The translations under genes and the position numbers were made by a program. 64,000 bases of DNA from JACPLA01 sp964602055 (GTDB taxonomy: Bacteria > Bacteroidota > Ignavibacteria > UBA10030). The DNA lies in contig CAZRPU010000002.1 in the NCBI GenBank assembly GCA_964602055.1, positions 71,994 through 135,993 of the forward strand, in the 5' to 3' direction. The notes beneath the pieces were generated by a model. It did not search any database, was not told the DNA's origin, and was given only the letters and a program-made list of their open reading frames with translations. Positions 8,901 to 16,057 of the stretch are shown piece by piece. Positions within the stretch are counted from its first letter, which is position 1. Each line of letters opens with the position of its first letter.

Positions 8901-9534
8901 CAAGTATGATATCATCTTTATGGATGTCCATATGCCCGATATGGATGGGTTCGAGGCGACCCGCCGCATTGTCAACAGATGGAAGCCCCATGAACGGCCG
9001 AAGATTATAGCCGTCACTGCTGACGCACTCGAAGGAGACCGTGAAAAAAGCCTCGAAGCAGGAATGGATGATTATCTCAGTAAGCCCGTTCGCCTCGATC
9101 AGGTGAAGCGGGTTCTTCAGCTTTGGGGAAAGATGATCAAGAACACCGGCGGCCCATCAAAAGAAAAACCTGAGAAACATTCTTCCTCCGTCGAGAAGCG
9201 CCTTGCCGAGATGACCAAGGAAACAGATGAGGCGTTTGTACGCGACGTGATTCAATCCTACCTCGACCACTCGGCGAAGTTGATGGACAACCTTCTTAAA
9301 GCTGCTGCCGAGCCCGATCCACAACAGATTGTCTATTGTGCTCATTCGCTCCGAGGATCGAGCCTCACGGTCGGTGCTGCTGCGCTGGCCGGCATTTGCC
9401 AGCAGATCGAAGAGGGAATCGAGCTAATTCCGGACAACGATATCAGTGATTTGCTTCGCCGTGCACAAGAGGAATACCGCAGGATTGTCCAACAGCTGGA
9501 GAACATTCTCAAGCCTCCGGCCTCCACGGTTTGA
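5917..9534 (+). CDS. large hybrid sensor histidine kinase (GAF-PAS3-HisKA-HATPase-REC-REC-HPt)
   Basis: I chose the ATG at 5917, which overlaps the hutU stop, giving 1205 residues. Order of domains: GAF (about 20-165), three PAS/PAC units (about 185-310, 310-430, 430-550), HisKA with phosphoacceptor His571 in SHEIRTP, HATPase (about 670-790), a first receiver (acceptor D862 in ILDYHMP), a second receiver (D1003 in FMDVHMP) and an HPt domain with His1143 in AHSLRGSS. No membrane segment is evident, so it should sense a cytoplasmic cue. All phosphorelay residues look intact. Its coupling to hutU suggests a link to histidine/urocanate breakdown or merely shared transcription. The HPt domain is a plausible substrate for the SixA encoded at 2663. 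Output regulator unknown. Confidence 0.93.
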   Translation: MKAPFPKDEAQRLSVLRAYNILDSPPEEAFDDLTSLASMICGTPIALISLVDEHRQWFKSSIGLDLRETSRDLAFCAHAILQPHDLLIVPDATADERFSDNALVQADPQIRFYAGAPLLTKEGQPLGTLCVLDRVPRNLTPEQTSALQILSRTVVAQLELRRTMAEMKENEVQHAAMERALRDGENKYRQLVESANDIIYRTDDRGCFAYVNPVGLRMTGYEEKDVLGKPYLSIISPAVRKEAEAFYKKQVLSRMNNTYRELPILKKDGSELWIGQNVQLLFDQGKIVGFQALARDITDRRKIEAERDQFFTLSLDMLCITGYDGIFKRLNPVWEETLGFTLDELQSKPFVDFVHPDDREATHQQFMNVVKGNILRSFAIKFVQKDGSSKWIEWTAIPVPDRKVIFAVGRDISERKKAAEELAESEHQLKQVIHTVEEGITLSDEDGKFEVFNPAMTEITGYTREEANKANFISLLYPDPAERRKALDGLQDLLDRGVSPEIETTVRSKSGISKTLLVSTALVQVKGRRMFLSAYRDITERKQVMLELQRAKEAAEAATKAKSEFLAIMSHEIRTPMNGVIGMTDLLLQTDLLWEQKEYVETIRTSGDALLTVINDILDFSKIESGKIDLEERPFELKTPIEEAFDILAPKALEKKIDLLYLLEPGVPPFIVGDIVRLRQILVNLVNNAVKFTERGEVFVSVKRTGQDDGRLTLEFAVKDTGIGIPQDKLGRLFKAFSQVDSSTTRKYGGTGLGLAIASRLVNLMNGTIRVESVENKGSTFFFTIETSAAADQIGAPVRYLSGNIPELVNKRVLIVDDNETNTHILTVQCQRWGMIPRATNTPEEALQWIGRNDPFDLAILDYHMPGMTGMSLARQIRSLRPNRFPLILLSSSPRGSDDSEFDKSAWAAIAVKPVKHKQLFDIILQLFDASRGPVRESEKTTSDHDTGQHIPLRILVAEDNLVNQRLMARILRQIGYSADIVRTGKEVLAVMEKNKYDIIFMDVHMPDMDGFEATRRIVNRWKPHERPKIIAVTADALEGDREKSLEAGMDDYLSKPVRLDQVKRVLQLWGKMIKNTGGPSKEKPEKHSSSVEKRLAEMTKETDEAFVRDVIQSYLDHSAKLMDNLLKAAAEPDPQQIVYCAHSLRGSSLTVGAAALAGICQQIEEGIELIPDNDISDLLRRAQEEYRRIVQQLENILKPPASTV

Positions 9535-9572
9535 CGCGGTCGCAATCCTTCGCTTTTCAAAAGGAACATTGT

Positions 9573-10508
9573 GTGAAAATTCTCATCCTCGGCAGCGGAG
9601 GCGTTGGAGGTTTTCTGGGGGGTCTCCTCGCACGCGCCGGCGAGACGGTGTGGTTTGTCGCCCGCGGTGATCATCTTCGGGCAATGAAAACTTCGGGGCT
9701 TCGCCTCCAAACAACCGCGGGCGACCGGTCGGTCCCTCCCGGGAAGATGATCGAAAACCCGGAGAATGCCGGTGTTGTGGATGCCGTCCTTGTCTGCGTC
9801 AAATCATATGACACGAAAGAGGCAATAAGGCGGGCAGCTCCGGCCATTACGCCTCAAACGGCAATCCTCACGCTGCAAAACGGCATGGACAACGGGGACG
9901 TGATCCGTGCCAGCATCACGTCAGGGTTGGTTTTCGAAGGGGCCATCTATGTTTCCGCCCGAATCGCATCGCCCGGGGTAATCCTGGAGACGGGCGGTTT
10001 TTCAAGATTGGTCTTCGGCCATCCGGACGGACCGGCAACGGGAACAGCCGAAATGCTTGCATCGAGCTTGATGAGGTCTGGAATAAAAACGGAACTTCGC
10101 CCGAAGATACGGCCCGAACTCTGGCGAAAGATGGCATTCATCACCTCCGTGGGATCCATGACCGCATTGACGCGGCTCAGTCAGGGTGAAATGCTGACAT
10201 CACCGGAAACCATGGACATCGTGTTTGCAGCAATGAAGGAAACCGAAGCGGTGGCTGCCGCTCAAGGGAATGCGTTTGAGCCTCTTGTGCGGGAGAAGGT
10301 GATCGAAGGACTTGCACGGTTCGATCCGGGGACGCGGTCGTCGATGTATTATGACCTGATCAACCAGAAGCCTCTCGAGATAGAATCACTGAACGGAATG
10401 ATCGTACGCCTGGGCAGGAAGCTCAACATTCCCACGCCGATTCATCAGATGATCTATGCCAGCCTCATTCCCTATCACCGGCGCCATCTCGCCATGCGTG
10501 ACGCATGA
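9573..10508 (+). CDS. panE: ketopantoate reductase (2-dehydropantoate 2-reductase) family protein
   Basis: A GTG at 9573 with AAGGAA six bases upstream gives 311 residues that begin directly on the first strand of an NADP-binding Rossmann fold (GSGGVGG at about 7-13). Ketopantoate reductase makes pantoate for coenzyme A synthesis. The LQNGMDN block and the ELWRKMAF block carrying the catalytic Lys are present, followed by the C-terminal helical domain. The Asn usually seen four residues after that Lys is replaced (KMAFITSVG), and many paralogues act on other ketoacids, so the substrate is not certain. It starts 38 bases after the hybrid kinase and overlaps the next small gene by four bases. 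Confidence 0.82.
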   Translation: MKILILGSGGVGGFLGGLLARAGETVWFVARGDHLRAMKTSGLRLQTTAGDRSVPPGKMIENPENAGVVDAVLVCVKSYDTKEAIRRAAPAITPQTAILTLQNGMDNGDVIRASITSGLVFEGAIYVSARIASPGVILETGGFSRLVFGHPDGPATGTAEMLASSLMRSGIKTELRPKIRPELWRKMAFITSVGSMTALTRLSQGEMLTSPETMDIVFAAMKETEAVAAAQGNAFEPLVREKVIEGLARFDPGTRSSMYYDLINQKPLEIESLNGMIVRLGRKLNIPTPIHQMIYASLIPYHRRHLAMRDA

Positions 10509-10696
10509 AGGGAGATTTCCAGAAGCCGCCGGGCGGCCTTTGCAACCAATGCGGGAATGCGCGGGAAATTCGCAACGAGCGAGGAAGTGTCTTCATCTAT
10601 TGCCGGCAATCCGAAATCGACTCTGATTACGAGAAATATCCCCGCCTCCCGGTTCTTGTCTGTGCTGCATTTCGACAGGAATCTCTGAGTTCTTGA
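10505..10696 (+). CDS. small conserved cysteine-containing protein
   Basis: This 63-residue protein overlaps the panE-like stop codon (ATGA). It carries a CNQC pair at residues 13-16, a later Cys in IYCRQS and another in VLVCAAF, with a central KYPRLPVL motif. I recognise this layout as a widespread small family of unknown function, in which a CxxC, an RGS segment and the YPRLPVL block are conserved; the four Cys could bind zinc. No signal peptide is present. The translational coupling supports it being real. Confidence 0.68.
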   Translation: MKGDFQKPPGGLCNQCGNAREIRNERGSVFIYCRQSEIDSDYEKYPRLPVLVCAAFRQESLSS

Positions 10697-10762
10697 TTCT
10701 TTACCATCTTCTTTGTTCCTTGAGTCGACACACCACTTCCATCATCCACGGATTTTGCCTCT

Positions 10763-11677
10763 TTGGTTGTGAATCATCTCCCGGCGTACGAACATCTCAT
10801 CCGCAAGGAAGCGGACCATTGGAGTGCCGTCCATACAGATCCGTCCAACCCCCAGATCTGGCACGACGAAGAGATGTTCAGAATTTTCTTCGGCAGCCAT
10901 TTTTCCAACTTCCTCGAAACAATTCTCCGGCACGGCCCGCGCATTCTTGAGCTCGGATGCGGCGAGGGATCTCTCGCCATTGCCCTGGCGCAGCACGGTT
11001 GTTCGGTTACGGCCATCGACATCAGCGAGGCCCGCATTGCCCGTGCGCAACAACGGGCGACGGAAGCAGGAGTGGCACAATCCGTCGAATTCCGTGTGGC
11101 AGACCTGAACCGGATCGAGCTGCCGGCGGGCCGGTACACATGCGCCGTGGCACACGATTCTCTCCACCATGTGTTCGATCTCGACCATCTCCTCCAACAG
11201 GTTTCTGTGTCCCTTCTCGGCGAGGGCGCCCTCGTCGTTATGGATTATCAGGGGATGGGCCGGATACGAAAACTGCTCGCGGCCGGCCTGTACGGCGCTC
11301 TCCCGACGCACCAGTCGTACCGGCACAAATGGGGCCTTCGAACGCGTTTGAGAGGATTCTTGACGACGGAACATGCACGACGGAATGCGGCAGCGCACGG
11401 GGACCTGGGCCCCCTTCATCCCGATTCCCCGTTCGAAGAAATCTCCCAGACATCCATCATTCCTGTCATTGGCAGGCATTTCACGGTTCATCGGCAACTG
11501 TCCTTTCTCCCCTTTTGGTTTTATCTTGCACCGAAGATTCGGTTGCCCCGACAGATACGCTATCCGTGCGCGAGGGTAATGAAGCGCATGGATGATATTC
11601 TCAGAAGCGTGGGCATTCCCGGAGCCTATTTTTTCCTCGAAGCACGTCAACAAGACCATGCGCCAGCTCCTCATTAG
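10763..11677 (+). CDS. class I SAM-dependent methyltransferase
   Basis: The 304-residue protein has motif I (ILELGCGEG, about 60-68) and a second acidic strand (VTAIDIS, about 83-89) of a Rossmann-type methyltransferase, followed by a DSLHH segment near 132-136 as in many small-molecule and lipid methyltransferases. The C-terminal 130 residues are not recognised and may bind the substrate. The start is uncertain: TTG at 10763 or GTG at 10769, neither with a clear ribosome binding site. It overlaps hutI by 20 bases, so it is in the same operon, but no step of histidine breakdown needs it. Substrate unknown. Confidence 0.8.
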   Translation: MVVNHLPAYEHLIRKEADHWSAVHTDPSNPQIWHDEEMFRIFFGSHFSNFLETILRHGPRILELGCGEGSLAIALAQHGCSVTAIDISEARIARAQQRATEAGVAQSVEFRVADLNRIELPAGRYTCAVAHDSLHHVFDLDHLLQQVSVSLLGEGALVVMDYQGMGRIRKLLAAGLYGALPTHQSYRHKWGLRTRLRGFLTTEHARRNAAAHGDLGPLHPDSPFEEISQTSIIPVIGRHFTVHRQLSFLPFWFYLAPKIRLPRQIRYPCARVMKRMDDILRSVGIPGAYFFLEARQQDHAPAPH

Positions 11678-12908
11678 AAATCTTCGACAAATCGTCACGG
11701 TTTCCTCGGGCGGAAATCCGTGGAAAACCGGCGTGGAGATGAGAAATCTTGGCATGCTGACGGACCGCTCGATTCTTATAGAAGACGACCGCATCCGGGC
11801 CGTAGGGCTCGAAAATGATTTTTCCTCCATGGTCCGACCGGATGCAGAAATAGTGGACGGTACCGACCGGATTGCCCTGCCGGGATTTGTCGATGCACAT
11901 ACGCATTTGGTTTTTGCGGGAACAAGGGAGAACGAGTTCGCGCTGCGCGCTTCGGGAAGTTCTTATCAGGAAATCGCGGACCAGGGGGGAGGCATTCTCA
12001 GCACCGTACGGGCAACGCGGGAGGCAAGCAAGCGGGATCTGAAGAAACTTGCACGAAAACGGCTCGACGACCTGTTGCAGTATGGCACGACGACGGTGGA
12101 AATCAAATCAGGATACGGTTTGGACCCGGAAAACGAGATCAAGATGCTGGAAGTTATCGGGGAGCTGGCGCAGGAACACTTCTCGACGATTGTTCCCACA
12201 TTTCTGGGGGCGCATGCCATTCCACCGGAATATGCAATGAAACCGGACGCATATGTCGAACTCTTGTGCACGCACATGCTCCCTTATATCGCCAAAAGGG
12301 AATTGGCCGCATTCTGCGATGTCTTCTGCGAAAAGGGATATTTTTCTCCCTCACAATCGCGGAAAATTCTTGCCGAAGCGGTTCGCCTGGGACTGAAGGC
12401 AAAGGTCCACGCCGAAGAACTCGGCCCCTCCGGCGGGTCCTCCGTCGCAGCCGACCTTCGTGCCGTCTCCGCCGACCATCTTGAACACATCGATCAGAAC
12501 GGGATCAACGCTCTCAAGAAATCCGGCGTCGTCGCCGTTCTTCTGCCGGGTGTTTCCTTTTTTCTCAACCACCGCTATGCGCCGGCGAGGCAGCTCATCG
12601 ACAGCGATGTACCGGTCGCTCTGGCGAGCGATTTCAATCCGGGATCCTGCATGTCCTTCAGCATGCCACTGATGATGACGATCGCCTGCACGCACATGAA
12701 CATGTCCCCCGAAGAAGCCATCACCGCAACAACGCTGAACGCCGCCGCGGCGCTGGGGCTCTCGGCCCGTGTCGGAAGCATCGAAGTCGGCAAGCAAGCC
12801 GACATTATCTTGTATGCCGTTCCCGATTATCGGTACCTTGCCTACCATTTCGGCGTAAACCATGTATCAACCATCATCAAGAACGGAACGATCCTGGAAT
12901 TTTCATGA
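11658..12908 (+). CDS. hutI: imidazolonepropionase
   Basis: The chosen ATG at 11658 gives 416 residues, the usual family length; an in-frame ATG 66 bases earlier lies deep in the methyltransferase gene and adds no conserved residues. The enzyme hydrolyses 4-imidazolone-5-propionate to N-formimino-L-glutamate, step three of histidine degradation. It is a metal-dependent amidohydrolase: DAHTHLVF carries the HxH metal ligands, followed by SGYGLD, HAEELG, DHLEHID and an ASDFNPG motif with the catalytic Asp. It overlaps glutamate formiminotransferase by four bases, which receives its product. Confidence 0.97.
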   Translation: MRQLLIRNLRQIVTVSSGGNPWKTGVEMRNLGMLTDRSILIEDDRIRAVGLENDFSSMVRPDAEIVDGTDRIALPGFVDAHTHLVFAGTRENEFALRASGSSYQEIADQGGGILSTVRATREASKRDLKKLARKRLDDLLQYGTTTVEIKSGYGLDPENEIKMLEVIGELAQEHFSTIVPTFLGAHAIPPEYAMKPDAYVELLCTHMLPYIAKRELAAFCDVFCEKGYFSPSQSRKILAEAVRLGLKAKVHAEELGPSGGSSVAADLRAVSADHLEHIDQNGINALKKSGVVAVLLPGVSFFLNHRYAPARQLIDSDVPVALASDFNPGSCMSFSMPLMMTIACTHMNMSPEEAITATTLNAAAALGLSARVGSIEVGKQADIILYAVPDYRYLAYHFGVNHVSTIIKNGTILEFS

Positions 12909-13936
12909 AGCCCCTCGTCGAGTGTGTGCCCAATTTCAGCGAAGGAAGAAACCAGAACATCATTGACGCGATTGCAGAATCCGTCAAGGCCGTGAGCGGT
13001 GTAAAGCTCCTCGGCGTCGAGCCCGACAAGGATTATCATCGTACGGTTGTGACGTTCGTCGGATCTCCCGACGCGGTCGTCGAGGCTGCTTTTCAGGCGA
13101 CAAAAACCGCAACAGGCCTCATCGACATGCGCCTGCATACGGGAGAGCACCCGAGACTTGGGGCGACAGACGTGGTTCCCTTCGTCCCGGTTTCCGGCAT
13201 CAGCATGGATGATTGCGTCAAGCTGGCGCGCCGGTACGGAGAACGGGTTGCGAAAGAGCTTTCGGTCCCGATCTTTCTGTACGAGTATGCTGCAACTTCT
13301 CCGGAACGGAGAAACCTCGCCGATATCAGGAAGGGAGAATATGAAGGATTGCCGGAAAAGCTCCGGGATCCGGCATGGAAGCCTGACTTCGGAGCGCCGG
13401 CGTTCAATTCTCTCTCGGGCGCAACCGTTACCGGTGCGCGCAAGTTCCTCATCGCCTATAACGTCAACCTGAAGACTGCCGATTCCAAGCTGGCCCATGA
13501 GATTGCCCTCCGAATCCGTGAAGCAGGCAGGCCCAAGAAGGACGCTCAAGGGAATACGGTCAAGAACGAACGCGGTACAGCGGTGAAGATCCCCGGTTCT
13601 TTGAAGTCTGTCAAGGCCATGGGGGTTTTTCTCGACAGGTTCAATATTGCGCAGGTTTCGATCAACCTGGTCGACTATGAAATCACACCCCCTCATGTTG
13701 CATTTGAAGAAGTACGGAAAGAGGCTCATGCGCTGGGAAGTGAAGTGACCGGCAGCGAAATCGTCGGCCTCACGCCTCTGGAGGCGCTTCTGATGGCAGG
13801 ACGGTATTATGCAGAGCGGGACAAGATGGGACAGGTGGAAGAAAAGGCACTCGTCGATCTCGCCGTCCGGTGTCTGGGACTGAGCCAGCTGGAGCCGTTC
13901 GATCCGTCCAGAAAGATCATCGAATATACCCTTTAG
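12905..13936 (+). CDS. ftcD: glutamate formiminotransferase
   Basis: This 343-residue protein equals the N-terminal formiminotransferase half of animal FTCD. It moves the formimino group of formiminoglutamate to tetrahydrofolate, releasing glutamate. The opening ECVPNFSEGRN, the DKDYHRTVVTF block and the MRLHTGEHPRLGATDVVPF block are typical. Here the two FTCD activities are on separate genes: the cyclodeaminase follows after 17 bases. The ATG overlaps the hutI stop. The folate route means that histidine carbon feeds one-carbon metabolism instead of being lost as formamide. Confidence 0.96.
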   Translation: MKPLVECVPNFSEGRNQNIIDAIAESVKAVSGVKLLGVEPDKDYHRTVVTFVGSPDAVVEAAFQATKTATGLIDMRLHTGEHPRLGATDVVPFVPVSGISMDDCVKLARRYGERVAKELSVPIFLYEYAATSPERRNLADIRKGEYEGLPEKLRDPAWKPDFGAPAFNSLSGATVTGARKFLIAYNVNLKTADSKLAHEIALRIREAGRPKKDAQGNTVKNERGTAVKIPGSLKSVKAMGVFLDRFNIAQVSINLVDYEITPPHVAFEEVRKEAHALGSEVTGSEIVGLTPLEALLMAGRYYAERDKMGQVEEKALVDLAVRCLGLSQLEPFDPSRKIIEYTL

Positions 13937-13953
13937 CACACAAGGAGTCGCCC

Positions 13954-14580
13954 ATGCTCGTATCGAAAACTGTGACCGACTTTATTGATGAAGTTGCATC
14001 GAATTCTCCGGCGCCGGGTGGAGGAAGCATAGCCGCCCTTTGCGGAGCCCTCGGCTCTGCTCTGACGGCGATGGTCTGCCGTCTGACCATAGGCAAGAAG
14101 AATTATGAGGGGGTGCAGGATGATATGCTGACGGTTCTCGGGCGGGCCGACGAACTGCGTGCGCGATTGACCTCGCTGATCGACCAGGATACCGAAGCGT
14201 TCAACAGCGTCATGCAGGCTTTTACGCTTCCCAAAGCTACAGAGGAGCAAAAGCGAGAGCGGAGTGCGGCGATCCAGGCAGCGACGCAGCAGGCCACCCT
14301 GGTTCCTCTCGAAGTCATGAAATTATGCGAGCAATCCCTCGGGCTTGCTGCGGAGGTCGCGGATCAGGGGAATGTGAATTCTGTAAGCGATGCGGGAGTT
14401 GCCGGTCTGATTCTGAAAGCCGGCTGCGACGGCGCGGCGTTGAATGTACGTATCAACCTCGCGACACTGCAGGACAAAACGTTTGTCGATCAAACAATGG
14501 CTCTTGTGAGTTCGCTTACGGAGAAATCATCGATGAAGGCAGATCGTATCAGAAACCGGCTGGCCGCCGTCCTCAGTTAG
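13954..14580 (+). CDS. formiminotetrahydrofolate cyclodeaminase family protein
   Basis: An ATG at 13954 with AAGGAG seven bases upstream gives 208 residues, which form the all-helical cyclodeaminase domain equal to the C-terminal half of animal FTCD. It converts 5-formiminotetrahydrofolate to 5,10-methenyltetrahydrofolate and ammonia. The APGGGSIAAL block (about 17-26) and the VADQGNVNSVSDAGVA block (about 135-150) are diagnostic. It is the last gene of the plus-strand block; only 26 bases separate its stop from the end of the oppositely oriented trkH, and I see no terminator hairpin there. Confidence 0.93.
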   Translation: MLVSKTVTDFIDEVASNSPAPGGGSIAALCGALGSALTAMVCRLTIGKKNYEGVQDDMLTVLGRADELRARLTSLIDQDTEAFNSVMQAFTLPKATEEQKRERSAAIQAATQQATLVPLEVMKLCEQSLGLAAEVADQGNVNSVSDAGVAGLILKAGCDGAALNVRINLATLQDKTFVDQTMALVSSLTEKSSMKADRIRNRLAAVLS

Positions 14581-14606
14581 AAACCCTCCTTCAACAAAAA
14601 GTGCAC

Positions 14607-16055
14607 TCAGCTGCGCCAGAACGCTTTGCTGAAGAGCACGAAGACCGTGTAGATCTCAAGCCTCCCGAGAACCATGGACATCCCCAGGACCCATTTTGCA
14701 ATGTCGGAGAAGTGCGCATAGTTGGCCATCGGCCCCACGGTGCCAAAACCCGGCCCAACATTCGACATGGCAGAGGCAACAGCGCTGAACGACGTTACAA
14801 GATCAATGCCGGTAGCAGTCAGGACCATGGCTCCAACCGAAAACGTCACCAGGAAAAGAATGATGAAACCTGCAATCGTAAAGAGGATTTCCTGTTCAAC
14901 GACCTTTCCGTTGTAGCGAACCGGGACAATGGCTTTGGGATGAATGAGCTTCTGAAACTCATTGACGGCGGTTTTGAGGAGAAGGAGCACTCTGAGGTTT
15001 TTCATCCCGCCTCCCGTTGAGCCCGCGCAGGCGCCCGGAAACATCAGGAACAACAGAACGATCTGGCCCAGCGGCGCCCACAAGACAAAATCTGCCGTCG
15101 CGAATCCGGTGCTCGACATGATGGAAATGACGTTGAATGAAGCATAGCGGAGTGATTGGAGCAATTCCATGTCGAATTGCTGAATGAGGACTGCGCCAAC
15201 GATAGCGACGCCGGCGGCAAAACTGATGGTATAGAAGATGAACTCGTCATCCTGGCGATAGACGGAGAACTTTCCCCGGAGAGCCGCATAATGGAGCGGG
15301 AAGCGGACCGCAGCCGCAAACATGAAGAAGGTAATCACGCCGTCAATGTAGGCTGAATCGTAGTGAGCGATGCTGGCGTTTTTCGTCGAGAAGCCGCCGG
15401 TGGCAATCGTTGTGAAGGAATGACAAACGGCATCGAACAGCGACATGCCTCCGGCCATGAGAAGTACTGTTTCCGCGGCAGTCATGAGAACGTAGACACC
15501 CCAGAGCAACCGTGCGGTCTCAGCCATGCGGGGAGTCAGCTTGTCCTTCGTTGGCCCGGCGAATTCCGCTTTGAACAGCTGCATTCCCCCGACTCCTAAC
15601 AGGGGGAGAATCGCCAACGAAAGCACTATGATCCCCATCCCTCCCAGCCATTGAGTCAATGCCCTCCAGTACAGGAGTCCATGAGGAAGTCCTTCGACAT
15701 TTCGGAGAATCGAGGCGCCCGTCGTTGTGAACCCCGATACGGTCTCAAAATACGCGTCCGTAAAATTCGGAATATATCCCGAGAGGAGAAACGGCAGTGA
15801 CCCGAAAACAGGGGCAATAATCCAGCCAAACGAGACGATGGCGAAACCTTCCCGTGCACGAAGCTCCTCATCCCGCAGACTCCTGATGAACTGCATGAGG
15901 AAGAGCCCAGCTCCGATCGTTATCAGCGAAGAGACGAGGAGGGCCTGCGTGTCCGAACCCCGAAACGACAGAGAGACCGGAACCGCCGTAAGCATTGCAA
16001 TACCCACAGACACGAGAAGAACGCCGAGAATGCCGAGGAGAGGACGGATGCGCAT
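14607..16055 (-). CDS. trkH: potassium uptake protein TrkH/KtrB family
   Basis: This 482-residue integral membrane protein has the four repeated pore loops of Trk/Ktr channels: TTTGAS, ATGGFS, SSTGFAT and NVGPG selectivity-filter segments appear in order. It moves K+ (with Na+ or H+ coupling in some relatives) across the inner membrane and needs a TrkA gating ring. That partner is encoded directly upstream, two bases away. The GAGCAGSTGGGMKN segment after the third pore matches the gating region of the family. It is the last gene of the operon starting with the short Omp85 gene at 19439. Confidence 0.96.
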   Translation of the reverse strand: MRIRPLLGILGVLLVSVGIAMLTAVPVSLSFRGSDTQALLVSSLITIGAGLFLMQFIRSLRDEELRAREGFAIVSFGWIIAPVFGSLPFLLSGYIPNFTDAYFETVSGFTTTGASILRNVEGLPHGLLYWRALTQWLGGMGIIVLSLAILPLLGVGGMQLFKAEFAGPTKDKLTPRMAETARLLWGVYVLMTAAETVLLMAGGMSLFDAVCHSFTTIATGGFSTKNASIAHYDSAYIDGVITFFMFAAAVRFPLHYAALRGKFSVYRQDDEFIFYTISFAAGVAIVGAVLIQQFDMELLQSLRYASFNVISIMSSTGFATADFVLWAPLGQIVLLFLMFPGACAGSTGGGMKNLRVLLLLKTAVNEFQKLIHPKAIVPVRYNGKVVEQEILFTIAGFIILFLVTFSVGAMVLTATGIDLVTSFSAVASAMSNVGPGFGTVGPMANYAHFSDIAKWVLGMSMVLGRLEIYTVFVLFSKAFWRS

Positions 16056-16057
16056 GC

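Noticed and set aside
10742..11830. 362-codon minus-strand frame opposite the methyltransferase
   Set aside because: The plus-strand methyltransferase has motif I and operon context; the minus frame has neither.
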